Shown here piece by piece: positions 9,228-17,967 of a DNA stretch of 64,000 bases (positions are counted from its first letter, which is position 1; each line of letters starts with the position of its first letter). A program made the position numbers and the translations under genes. This DNA is from Symbiodinium natans. Its lineage: Eukaryota; Sar; Dinophyceae; Suessiales; Symbiodiniaceae. The stretch spans positions 60,001-124,000 of the forward strand of contig CAJNDS010000180.1 of NCBI GenBank assembly GCA_905221605.1. Reading direction: 5' to 3'. The notes under the pieces were generated by a model. It did not search any database. It saw nothing but the letters and a program-made list of their open reading frames with translations, and had not been told where the DNA came from.

Positions 9228-10620
9228 GAACATGGATGCTCACAAGAAGGCGGAGGTGGAGGCCTTCTGAATGAGCTGGATGTTGTCCAAGAACATGGCA
9301 GCATCTTTCAGCTTGCTTCCTGGCTTGCACCTTGAAGTGTCCCCCTTCTATGGGGGGTTTAGGGTTTAGGGTTTAGGGTTTGGGGTTTGGGGTTTAGGGT
9401 TTAGGGTTTAGGGCTTAGGGTTTAGGGTTGAGGGTTGAGGGTTGAGGGTTGAGGGTTTAAGGTTTAGGGCTTAGGGTTTAGGGTTTAGGGTTTCGGGCTT
9501 AGGGTTTAGGGCTTAGGGTTTAGCGTTTAGGGTTTAGGGTTGTTTGGGGTTTAGGGTTGGAAGCTTCAGAGTCTCTTTGAAAATCAAACGAAATCGGCTG
9601 TCCAAGCGCAACGCTTTCCACTGGAGGGGTCGTGGTAGCTCCGATGGTACGGGATTCCAACCTGAGAAGGAAAAATGGGCGAAGAGTACTGCTAGCCACA
9701 AGCACGTTCAAACCCAGGTCGATCTACGTGCAGCCAGGCTTCATATTGAATGGCAGTGTCCACAAACCTGCGACCAAGAAGCGCCATTGCCGCTGCACAT
9801 CACTGCACATGCACTTCACTTCGCCGATGAGCGAAAGCTCGCAGCACTCTCCAAGCCCTGCCCTAAACCCTTAACCCTAAACCCTAAACCCTAAACCCTA
9901 AACCCCAAACCCTAAGCCCTAAACCCTCTGCTGCAGCTTCGTGCTTCGCCTTTTGAGCGTCGGGCCTCTTGCGCAAGGCCTTGGCCGCCTCGGGAACTTG
10001 GCGCTCGTAGGCTGCGTTCACCTGACAGTCGCGCTCGAGATGTCCTCTCCGGGTTTAGGGTTTAGAGTTTAGGGTTTAGGGTTTAGGGTTTAGGGTTTGG
10101 GGTTTAGGGTTTAGCTCCCAATCCCCCTTCTACGCCTCGGCACAGCGGTGCTCGAGGGCCTTCCCGAAAGGCCATTGCACCTGCATGAGATCGATGTGTG
10201 GAACTCACACGGGGCTTTACGAACATAGGGGACCCCCAAAATAGACCCCCCCAAACGTAGAACTCCTTTATAATAAGGACCCCAAGAAGGTACCCCGAAT
10301 TTCGGAAACTCCCACAGGCGTGACAGCAAAGGGCGCACTTCGGATGCATTGTTCAGTGCGCACCTTCTCCGCCTCATCATCCGGAATCCTCTCGATGAGC
10401 TGGCCCTTCAGGCCAACCTAGGGGCAGTATGCGGCAGTGCAACTGGGGCTTTTTGAACATAAGGCACCCCTAATCGAGACCCCCAAATAGTAGGATCCGC
10501 TTCTAACAAGGCCCCATAAGGCCCCCAATGAGGTACCCCTAGTTTCAGAAACCGCCAAATCCGAAACCCACACCATGGCCGCGGGATGCGCAGATGTCAA
10601 AGTTTGTCAACTACAGTTCT
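9228..10620 (-). CDS. Unidentified multi-exon gene with TIR and telomeric introns
   Basis: Best example of an exon chain in the left part. Minus-strand exons in order: 10313-10417 after a CCCCTAG acceptor (GLKGQLIERIPDDEAEKVRT); 10136-10203 (VPHIDLMQVQWPFGKALEHR); about 9929-10050 (HLERDCQVNAAYERQVPEAA); about 9700-9775 after a TCGCAG acceptor (VDTAIQYEAWLHVDRPGFER); about 9565-9665 after a TTCTCAG acceptor (IGATTTPPVESVALGQPISF); about 9245-9345 (KLKDAAMFLDNIQLIQKAS). The separators are a family-A element (10206-10315) and telomeric arrays at 10051, 9861 and 9355. Charged helical stretches suggest a coiled or scaffold protein, but no named domain is visible. Start and end are missing. Confidence 0.5.
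9355..9559 (+). repeat. TTTAGGG array (about 29 units)
   Basis: G-rich on +, with GGGTTGA and TTTGGGG variants. Lies between two coding-like minus-strand exons. Confidence 0.95.
9861..9927 (-). repeat. CCCTAAA array (about 9 units)
   Basis: C-rich on +. Bracket partner of the 10051 array, spacer about 123 bp containing the exon with HLERDCQVNAAYERQ. Confidence 0.95.
10051..10114 (+). repeat. TTTAGGG array (9 units)
   Basis: G-rich on +, within the intron between two minus-strand exons. Confidence 0.95.
10206..10315 (+). mobile_element. Family-A TIR element, apparent intron
   Basis: Ends CACACGGGGCTTTACGAACA and ATTTCGGAAACTCCCACA. On the minus strand it separates the exon ending AVTPV from the one starting VPHID. 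The frame joins if the intron runs GAGTTTCC...GTGTGAG, a GA...AG intron. The outermost bases on the two sides share TGTG. Confidence 0.75.
10443..10557 (+). mobile_element. Family-A TIR element
   Basis: Left end GGGGCTTTTTGAACATAAGG, right end CCCCTAGTTTCAGAAACCGCC. Directly upstream of a CCCCTAG acceptor for the 10313-10417 exon. Confidence 0.7.
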
Positions 10621-12136
10621 GATTTGATTCTTGCCATGGGCCTTCTCTAGCGCACACCTGTCCAACAGGCATACATGCTTAGCAGAGAATGACCAGAGAC
10701 TGAGCTTCTCATGCTGCCTTGCGATTGAGCTTCCAGTCACGCACGGTACATGACGGGACAATGTCACGGCCTGCGTGCCATCGATGAGTATGTATGCTGC
10801 TGAAGGGACAGCCGCCTGCAACGAGCTGTCTGCTCACTGCGACACAGCAAGCATCAGCAAGCCAAGCAAGAGCAAGATTGTCTATCAGCAGGCATACCGT
10901 CTGTGACCAGTGTGGGTGCACAGTCCCCTCAAATAAGCCCTAAACCCTAAACCCTAAACCCAAAAATCTTTGCCCAGCCGCCTTGCTTGCTGCACCAGCT
11001 CCGACATCCTGCATGGTGGCCCAGCGAAGCAAGTGCATGTTTGTCGGGACGTCAAGGGTAACGTCGGGATGTTGCATGTCTGCTCAAACGAGTCCAAATC
11101 TTGGAAGCACCTTCAACTGCAAAAGCCAGTCGTATCACATGCATCTGCCAGCCTGCCTCGCCATCCTCGGTCACGCCTTCAAGAGGCAACCGAATGACTT
11201 TTGGGCATGTTCCCGATTTTGGATCAAGAGGAAAGGTGCGACCTATTCGCATATTTCATCACGAGCTGGCACTCGCCTGCGAATGCGACCGTGAGAGTTG
11301 CTTCTCCAAACTCGAGGTTGCGGCTAGCGCAGGATCTCCTTTTCTTGTCACCTACATTGTGGTGGCATGCAGGCTTCTCGCTCCGGCGCTGCCATGGCCC
11401 ATGGGAGGGGTTCTGAATTTGAACCACTTAGACCCCCCCTTTTTCCCTTTCCCTCATCTCAAACCCACACTGAGGGGGGGCCTCGACTGCATGCTGGTCG
11501 TCGTGAGAAGGCTTACGGAAAAGGTTGTCAACAAAACTTGTCTTCGACGAAAATGATGCCGCGCGAAGGTCACAAATGTGGGGAGCCGCATCTGCTTAGC
11601 GATGGCCCTGGATCTCACCTTGCCTTGGGAGCAGCCTTGCGCTTCCCTCTTTGGGCGCGGTAGGTGAGCGTTTAGGGGCCACCAGAAGACTGTTTAAAGG
11701 CATCCTGGTTCTCGTTGTGCACCTCCGCCCAGCCAGTGCTTCGGTCGACAGTCGCGTCTTGCGTGCCCGTCTGTGGAGAGCGTCCAAGTGCTGCCTGCCG
11801 TTCGTGTTGCTTGTTGCCTGCGTAGCTTCTAGAGTTCATGCAGTTTTACAGCGTGTTCCTGCGTGCCTTCGCCCGTGTCTCGTATGACATGCTCAGGAGC
11901 CGACGACCAGAACCGTTCTAGAAAGTAGACAACTACGAACTTACCTTACAACTCTGAGCCCAGTGAACCTCTGAAGCAGCAGTTCAGCGGCATTCTGCCA
12001 CCAAAAAGCTACAGAGAGTGAGAGAGTGTGACAGAGCCAGAGAGAAAGATCAGCCGCACGGGGCACCTTTTGGCCAGCGCGGCCAGTTCATCGTCCTTAT
12101 CGCCGATTTCGGAAGGGCAACCCAGGCAGCACAGCG
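10621..12136. other. Unresolved stretch with exon-like pieces
   Basis: A minus-strand frame near 10700-10830 contains AAYILIDGTQAVT, resembling a stretch at 43.2 kb. Another near 11100-11210 reads KVIRLPLEGVTEDGEAGWQM. Neither can be tied to a family. Confidence 0.25.
10938..10962 (-). repeat. Short CCCTAAA array
   Basis: Three to four units, C-rich on +. Confidence 0.8.
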
Positions 12137-12280
12137 GTTTAGGGTTTAGGGTTTAGGGTTTAGGGTTTAGGGTTTAGGGTTTAGGGTTTAGGGTTTAGGG
12201 TTTAGGGTTTAGGGTTCAGGGTTCAGGGTTTAGGGTTTAGGGTTTAGGGTTTAGGGTTTAGGGTTTAGGGTTCAGGGTTG
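12137..12280 (+). repeat. TTTAGGG array (about 20 units)
   Basis: G-rich on +, with three TTCAGGG units. Confidence 0.96.
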
Positions 12281-12304
12281 TCTGCAAGCAGTGCTGGGAA
12301 GGAT

Positions 12305-12416
12305 TGGGGGTTTACCAAAACAAGGGACCCCCAACATAAACCCCAAATACTAGGATTCGTAGGATCCCTTAGTTCAAGGACCCCAACAAGGTACCCCCAA
12401 TATCGAAAACCCACAT
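12305..12416 (+). mobile_element. Family-A TIR element
   Basis: Left end GGGGGTTTACCAAAACAAGG, right end CAATATCGAAAACCCACAT. TTTTGGTCAG follows directly, a possible AG acceptor just outside the element. Confidence 0.75.
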
Positions 12417-12425
12417 TTTGGTCAG

Positions 12426-12516
12426 TTCTCTAAATTTGCTGTTCTCTCGTTGGGTACCCTAAAGAAGAGTGGCCACCTTGTAATAAGGACCCTAAAAGGG
12501 ACCATGCTTTAGAGAA
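12426..12516 (+). mobile_element. Short TIR element, single copy (GTTCTCTAAA ends)
   Basis: Inverted ends GTTCTCTAAA and TTTAGAGAAC. The interior carries GGGTACCCT and AAGGACCCTAAAAGGG, the same building words as families A and E. A CCCTAAA array begins at its right end. Confidence 0.55.
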
Positions 12517-12562
12517 CCCTAAACCCTAAACCGTTGACCCTAAACCCTAAACCATAAACCCA
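12516..12562 (-). repeat. CCCTAAA array (6 units)
   Basis: C-rich on +. Bracket partner of the 12690 array, spacer about 128 bp. Confidence 0.9.
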
Positions 12563-12569
12563 AGCGACC

Positions 12570-12688
12570 AATTAGCATTTGACCTGGGACTCGTTCTCAC
12601 AGTTGGCGCTAAGGTCGCGGCCAGCGGGCCCAGACTTCGTCGTCGTCCAGCCGGGCCCAAAACCCCGCTTCGATCTACGCAGGCAAGA
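12570..12688. CDS. Possible exon in a telomeric bracket, strand uncertain
   Basis: Both strands read as plausible protein: plus LRSRPAGPDFVVVQPGPK, minus KRGFGPGWTTTKSGPAGRD. No family. Included because position and size match the other bracketed exons. Confidence 0.25.
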
Positions 12689-12689
12689 A

Positions 12690-12756
12690 GGGTTTGGGGT
12701 TTGGGGTTTAGGATTGAGGGTTTAGGTTTAGGGTTAAGAGGTTAGAGTTTAGGGCT
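12690..12756 (+). repeat. TTTAGGG array, degenerate (9 units)
   Basis: G-rich on +, starts with TTTGGGG units. Confidence 0.88.
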
Positions 12757-12786
12757 TGCTTCTAAATCGCGCTTTTCATACGACCA

Positions 12787-12911
12787 CTGGGGCGCTTACG
12801 ACATTTCGGGGTGCCTTGTGTTGGGGTCCTTGTTCTAAGCGGATCCTACTATTTGGGGGCCTATAGACCCTAAACCCTAAACCCTAAACCCCTCTATCTT
12901 CGTAAACACCC
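12787..12911 (-). mobile_element. Family-A TIR element with internal telomeric insertion
   Basis: Left part GCTTACGACATTTCGGGGTG, right end CTTCGTAAACACCCA, interior GGATCCTACTATTTGGGGG. A CCCTAAA block (12867-12892) lies between interior and right end. Confidence 0.65.
12867..12892 (-). repeat. Short CCCTAAA array inside a family-A element
   Basis: Three to four units, C-rich on +. Confidence 0.85.
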
Positions 12912-12981
12912 AGAGAACAACGCGGTTTGATGTTCTCGCGGAACGTCTCCCCACGCTGCACGGATCTGCATGGTTCGAAGC

Positions 12982-13107
12982 TTGGGATCTTCCGCCTCAG
13001 GCTAACAGTCCTTAAAAGGGGGTTAAAATAAGGGGCTACTAGAAATTCCTATTAAGGACTGTGTAAGGGGGTAGGAGAAATCCCTATTAAGGACTGTTTC
13101 AGGGGGC
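12982..13107 (+). mobile_element. Family-B TIR element with a duplicated right arm
   Basis: Left end TTGGGATCTTCC, right end GGGGGCAACATCCCAA. The segment CCTATTAAGGACTGTGTAAG recurs as CCTATTAAGGACTGTTTCAG about 55 bp on, so the right arm is tandemly duplicated. Confidence 0.65.
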
Positions 13108-13203
13108 AACATCCCAAATTGGAAGCCGTCGACTTGGCGCCCGTTCTTCCCACCCCCGAGACCCCCGAACTACCGAACCCACCCCGGTAACCCTTCGGTC
13201 TTC

Positions 13204-13301
13204 CTGTTGGTTAGCAGGGAATGGGGGAATGATGTACCCTATAGAGTCCCTTAAAGGGTATATATAGGGCCCGAATTCCCTCATTCCCTGCTGACCAACA
13301 G
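13204..13301. mobile_element. Family-C TIR element (intact)
   Basis: 27-bp TIRs with two mismatches: CTGTTGGTTAGCAGGGAATG and CTGTTGGTCAGCAGGGAATG. The end CTGTTG^GT supplies a donor and the opposite end CCAACAG an acceptor, on either strand. 98 bp, no coding capacity. Confidence 0.82.
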
Positions 13302-13422
13302 CAAGCTCTGTTAGAGGGCTTCTCAAAGCCGTGTGCATGGGTTTGTTGCTTGCATATGGGAGGGGCAAGTGAACCAAACACGAGCCGAGCTCTCTGCTGA
13401 CAAAAGGCCCTCAGATTCTTTT

Positions 13423-13504
13423 ACCCTAAAACCTTAGACCCTAAACCCAAAACCCTGAACCCTAAACCCCAAACCCTAAACCCTAAACCCCTACACCCTA
13501 AACT
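13423..13504 (-). repeat. CCCTAAA array (about 11 units)
   Basis: C-rich on +. Bracket partner of the 13627 array, spacer about 123 bp. Confidence 0.93.
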
Positions 13505-13626
13505 GCTTGGCTAGCCTTAAGCTTGCCTTGGCTTGGGCTTAAGGGTCTGTGCCTCGGTCACGCGTACGAGATCCCCAGGGCGGATGGTATCCAAGACCTG
13601 GCCATGTCTTCAACAGGAAAAAGAGG
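13505..13626 (-). CDS. Bracketed exon, unidentified
   Basis: Minus-strand reading contains QVLDTIRPGDLVRVTEAQT followed by LKPKPRQA, a convincing soluble-protein stretch. Telomeric arrays lie on both sides. Its 5' bases (13600-13624) are repeated at 13788-13812 with two mismatches. Confidence 0.42.
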
Positions 13627-13713
13627 ATTAGGGTTTAGGGCTTAGGGTGTTTTTTGGTTTAGGGTTTAGGGTTTCGGGTTTAGGTTTAGGGTTTACGGTT
13701 TGGGGTTTGGGGT
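13627..13713 (+). repeat. TTTAGGG array, degenerate (about 12 units)
   Basis: G-rich on +. With the family-C half element at 13723 it forms one insertion flanked by a 25-bp direct repeat. Confidence 0.9.
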
Positions 13714-13722
13714 CAATACTTA

Positions 13723-13787
13723 TTGTTGGTTAGTAGGGAATGCGGGAATGAGGTACCCTGTATCATCCCTTGAAGGGTATACATAGG
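13723..13787 (+). mobile_element. Left half of a family-C element
   Basis: TTGTTGGTTAGTAGGGAATG through AAGGGTATACATAGGG. The right TIR is missing and the sequence passes into the second copy of the 25-bp flanking repeat. Confidence 0.65.
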
Positions 13788-13888
13788 GCCATGTCTTCGA
13801 CAGGACAAAGAACTGGGTTCCAATAAGGCTCACCGGATCGCCTCACCATCAGAACATCGTCTGACTTCCAAAGAATGTTAAGAATACC

Positions 13889-14333
13889 CCTGGGTGCGTA
13901 GTAGGGAATGAGGGAATTAAACCCTCTCTATATATATATGTATATATATATATATGTATCCGCCTAGGCCGGAGGCCTGAGGCGTTTAGATCCAAGTCTA
14001 GGGAACCACTAAGAAGTGTACCCACCCCCTACCCCCTTCCGAAACGGATCCGCCAGCCCACACTGAGGTGGGGTTTTTTTGGTCCGGAATGGGTACCCCC
14101 GTAGTCGACCTGTATCCAGCCGCGGCCGACGTGCCCGGACCAGGGGGGATTTGGGGCAGGTATAGGGGGCGGATGCGAGACACCGGCCCCCGGAACGGGC
14201 ATGCCGCCTTCCCCCCCTCACCCCCACTACCCCTTCCTGCCACCTCGAGGCGGCCTCGCGCTAGCGATAAAATTCTATGTACCCTTTAAGGGATTGTTTA
14301 GGGGGCCTCATTCCCTCATTCCTTACTAAGAAC
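13889..14333. mobile_element. Family-C element split by about 340 bp
   Basis: The left TIR remnant GTAGTAGGGAATGAGGGAAT (13889-13908) and right remnant ATTCCCTCATTCCTTACTAA face each other. Between them lie a (TA)n stretch at 13928-13958 and GC-rich unique sequence. It may be a nested insertion or two separate half elements. Confidence 0.45.
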
Positions 14334-14428
14334 CAGCCAGAATGGTTTAGTCGGAGGTCTTGGCCTCGGCGTTTGGTGCGGGCGCGGCGCGGATCGCGAC
14401 CTGAGCATGAGCCCAAGCCGGTGATGGA

Positions 14429-14560
14429 GTAGGGTTTAGGGTTCAGGGTTTAGAGTGTAGGGTTTAGGGCCTAGGGTTTAGGGTTTAGGGTTTATAGAGA
14501 AGGGTTTAGGGTTTAGGGTTCAGGGTTTAGAGTGTAGGGTTTAGGGTGTAGGGTTTAGGT
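14429..14560 (+). repeat. TTTAGGG array with internal duplication
   Basis: G-rich on +. A block with GGGTTCAGGGTTTAGAGTG occurs twice about 76 bp apart, so the array itself has been duplicated. Confidence 0.9.
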
Positions 14561-14719
14561 CATATGGGCCCCTAGATGGGGACCGCCTTATGTCTACAAG
14601 GCGCTCTTGCATGCTTTGCGGTCTAAGGCTGGCACGCGTGGAGCATGGATACATCGGTAGACGCCAGGTTCGTGTTTGCCGGTGGCAACATTCACCTGCT
14701 CTCTTTGCTTAGACACAGC

Positions 14720-14830
14720 TGCTCAACTCAAAGGTGCTGCTGCGTAGCTTCGATGACCGTGTGGAATGTCTCAGGCTGCCCGGACGCGGTCAATCTTTGC
14801 ATCGCACGCTCGCCTTCGGATAGGCTCGAT
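14720..14830 (-). CDS. Possible exon, unidentified
   Basis: Minus-strand reading SEGERAMQRLTASGQPETFH continues HTVIEATQQHL. It looks like helical protein but no family is recognised, and the overlapping plus-strand frame is Cys-rich and less protein-like. Confidence 0.3.
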
Positions 14831-15238
14831 TGTCGTTTTCTTTGGCGGGCACCTTGTCTTCGGCAATGCACGCCAACACGAGTCAAGCATGGCAAGAAGA
14901 CAAGATGCAAAGCTCCCCTCAACTTGCAAGCCGCTCTTGGACTTGCAAATGGCACATCCACTGCACTGCACATCCGCTTCTTTTCTTCCAGAAGTCTGCG
15001 GTGCGATCTCCCAAACACCTGCAAGGGTGGGCTGAAGATTCGGCATACTTGAGTATCCGCGTTGTGTTCGCTGTGCTAGCTTCATACTCGTCGTACTGGC
15101 TCAAACATACCCTCCCCAGCACCTCACTGCAAACTCACAGCTCAAGATGCCACAAGCCCCAACACAAACCCCAAGACCCACAAGGCTACCATGTACCAAC
15201 TATTTCTGCTCTGAGCCCCGCCTGAACTCGAATCTTCT

Positions 15239-15351
15239 CATACGGGATTTACGAAAATAAGGGACCCCCAATATGAACCCCCAAATAGTAGGCTTCCCTT
15301 TTAAGAAGGACCCCTAGAAGGCGCCCCCTCATTTCGTAAAACCCCCATATT
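15239..15351 (-). mobile_element. Family-A TIR element
   Basis: Plus-strand ends ATACGGGATTTACGAAAATA and CATTTCGTAAAACCCCCATAT. The minus strand offers GGGG^GTTTTACG as a GT donor. Confidence 0.75.
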
Positions 15352-15352
15352 G

Positions 15353-15388
15353 CCCTAAACCCTAAACCCTAAACCCTGAACCCCTAAC
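15353..15388 (-). repeat. CCCTAAA array (5 units)
   Basis: C-rich on +, directly after a family-A element. Bracket partner of the 15504 array, spacer about 116 bp. Confidence 0.9.
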
Positions 15389-15389
15389 T

Positions 15390-16124
15390 TCTGAGACATT
15401 CCCCCCCTGCGTCCCGACCCGCTCCACGGCTGCGCAGAGCCGCGAATCCAGTTCCACAGAGCTCCGGAACAGCCGCCTCTCCGAGGCCATGTCCGGGAGC
15501 TCTGGGGTTTAGGGTTGACGGGTTGGGGGGCTTAGGGTTTAGGGTTTAGGGTTTGGGGTTTGGGGTTTGGGGTTTGGGGTTTGGGGTTTGGGGTTTGGGG
15601 TTTGGGGTTTGGGGTTTAGGGTTTTAGGGTTTTAGGGTTTTAGGGTTTTAGGGTTTTAGGGTTTTAGGGTTTCGGGTTTCGGGTTTCGGAAGGTCCGCAA
15701 CAGCTCTCAGAGGTACTTTCCACCAGCACGAACCAGCACGCTTGGGGACCCCCCATGCAAAGCATCTGAAAGCCTAAACCATAAACCCTAAGAACCTCGC
15801 CCCTGCAGCAAAGGAACAACCACGTCACCCAGAGTCTGTCCCAGGCCTCCAAATCTCTTCCGCAGCTGGCCTATAGCAGTGCAGTTTAGGGTTTAGGGTT
15901 TGGGGTTTGGGGTTTAGGGTTTAGGGAATAGAGTTTAGGGTCTAGGGTTTAGGGTTTAGAGTTTAGGGTTTAGGGTTTAGGGCTTGGAGTTTAGGGTTCA
16001 GCGTTCTGCTTCTGCATTCATTTGCAGGAAGGCCCTTGAGTTTACTTGGCGTGCCTCCGCGCGCAAGCAGCTTGTGGCTGGCTGCGGGCATTCGATGGAG
16101 TGTCGGACAAGCTTCTACCTGGCA
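15390..16124 (+). CDS. Unidentified gene, four exon-like pieces
   Basis: Plus-strand coding-like pieces alternate with telomeric arrays: 15390-15502 (RESSSTELRNSRLSEAMSG), 15690-15765 (QQLSEVLSTSTNQHAWG), 15798-15880 after a CTGCAG acceptor (QQRNNHVTQSLSQASKSL), 16028-16122 after a TTGCAG acceptor (KALEFTWRASARKQLVAGC). No family, start or stop. Joins across the arrays were not verified codon by codon. Confidence 0.33.
15504..15689 (+). repeat. TTTAGGG array with TTTGGGG and TTTTAGGG blocks
   Basis: G-rich on +. Successive homogeneous sub-blocks of TTTGGGG (9-10), TTTTAGGG (6) and TTTCGGG (3) units. Confidence 0.95.
15772..15791 (-). repeat. Short degenerate CCCTAAA array
   Basis: Three units including ACCATAAA. 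Bracket partner of the 15884 array, spacer about 92 bp. Confidence 0.65.
15884..16000 (+). repeat. TTTAGGG array, degenerate (about 16 units)
   Basis: G-rich on +, with GAGTTTA and TTTGGGG variants. Confidence 0.9.
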
Positions 16125-16180
16125 GGGTTTAGGGTTTAGGGTTTAGGGTTTAGGGTTTAGGGTTTTGGGTTTTGGGTTTA
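16125..16180 (+). repeat. TTTAGGG array (8 units)
   Basis: G-rich on +, follows the 16028-16122 exon-like piece. Confidence 0.93.
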
Positions 16181-16257
16181 GTGTCCGCCGACCCTGGTGG
16201 CGTGTTGGATGGGAAAAGGAGGTGAAAACCTCCCTCTTTCCCTCCTTACCCCCCCAA

Positions 16258-16458
16258 AACGCGGGGGGGGGGTAGGGGGGGGTACCCCGCCAGCTTTTCC
16301 GTGGAGGAACAGGCCACCCACACCGCGTAAACTCATGGACCATAGGCGTTTGGGGTTTGGTGATTTTGTTTGCGGTTCCTGTTGGGGGGGGCGGGGTAGG
16401 GGGGTGGGGGGGTGGGGGGGTGGGGGGGGTGGGGGGGCGGGGGGGGGGCGGGGGTTGC
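16258..16458 (+). repeat. Poly-G / G-rich tract
   Basis: Runs of 7-10 G separated by single T or C (for example 16386-16455), able to form G-quadruplexes on +. The Pro- and Gly-rich frames across it are artefacts. Confidence 0.85.
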
Positions 16459-16459
16459 A

Positions 16460-17960
16460 AACCGCAATCAGAGGCCACTCCCAAGTCCCGTCCATGGTAG
16501 TGGCTAACACTTGCATTCTGAAACACACAAATTCTTATGTGTATAAATTGTATAAATAATGTGACAGCTTCGTCGTGATTGGGGATATTGGGCGAGAGGT
16601 ACAGAGTACAGTGGCTGTTGCACTTGTCGCCGTTCAATTGTGTAGCGACGTGCCCCTGATGCCGATTCTTCCACGAGTGTGGGATTGGAGCTGGCTGCTC
16701 CCGCATGTGTAACATGAAGAGTCTGCTAAACCACAATCCATACGTGGGCTCCTTCGGTGCCCTGTATGCCGCATGCCTATACGGCTGGCTTTGCTCGAGG
16801 CATGGTGGACGGTAGAGACGTGGAAAGCGAAACGTCTTGAATGGAGGGCGTATGCATCATGAATGGAGGGCGTATGCATCAGTGTTGATGGGCTTGGAGG
16901 CTGTGCTTTGCGATGGTCCTGATGGCAATCCATTTCAGAGAGCCTCTTGGTCGGAGGACATAGCACGCGAGGGCACGAGCATCTGGATGTGGTGGCAATC
17001 CGAGAACATCATGGGGAGGGCGTGCCGCCCGTGCTGTTAGACCACACCCAGGCGAACCAGGACATGGAGAGCAACCTGCCTTCTCAGCAGCACCACAACA
17101 TTGCTGGCGAATGTCTCGGGGCCGTCCACATGCTCTTGAGCTTGTTTCCAACTTCAATTTTCTTAGGCGAAGGGCTCTTCAAGCTCGTCAAAGGGCTGAA
17201 AGTCTTGTCGGTGTCCAAGGCCCTGGACCACGCCGGAATGATTTGTGAAAAATGCGTAGGTGCAAACTCCCCTGCCGACTAATGGCTTGCGGTGTCCACA
17301 AAAAGTCGGATGCCACGAAAGTTGTCACAGTGCAGGCAAAAGAAAACCCAAAATCAAGTCACCGAAAACCCGCAGGCTGACGGATCAGTCCCCGCCGCTA
17401 CAAGACCCAAAACGGCCACGATTCCCGAGAGCCAGTCAATCACGAAAGTGTGCAGCAGCTGGCTTGGCCCTATGACATGCGAGTCTAACAGTGCACGCAC
17501 AGTTCACTCTACAAAAACTTTGAGAATTTGTTAAGGAAGCAGCTCAAGGCTCCAGAGGGTTCGAGCTCTCCCCTACAAAGCTGACTGGCTTGGCATGTGT
17601 GCGAATGATGGGTCAGCTCGCCTTGTTCTGCTGCGTTTCAACACTGCTGCGTCCTACGGATTCAGTGCCTGAACAGAGACACAACACACTGCCATGTACG
17701 GAGATAGTAGACCATAAAATCTCACACACCCACACAAGCAGAGTGCTGGAACAACCTACGGTTGAAAGCGTATTTGTGTGCATTGTTCCTGTGGTCATGT
17801 CGTGTCGACATGTCATTTCGACATGTCGTTCTTGAATGGGGGGTTTTACCACCGAAATAGATGGAATCTACCTCCCATCATCCCCTTGGCCCCGGCAGCT
17901 GACTTGTGACCAGCGCCTGAAAAGGCAAAGTTTTGTTGGCTCGCTTGGAGACATCCACGG
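16460..17960. other. No confidently assigned gene
   Basis: Both strands carry short open frames of ordinary composition (for example 16947-17282 plus). No domain recognised. Contains a 22-bp tandem duplication at 16839-16881. Confidence 0.3.
16839..16881 (+). repeat. 22-bp tandem duplication
   Basis: Two adjacent copies starting GAATGGAGGGCGTATGCATC. Confidence 0.9.
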
Positions 17961-17967
17961 TATACTC

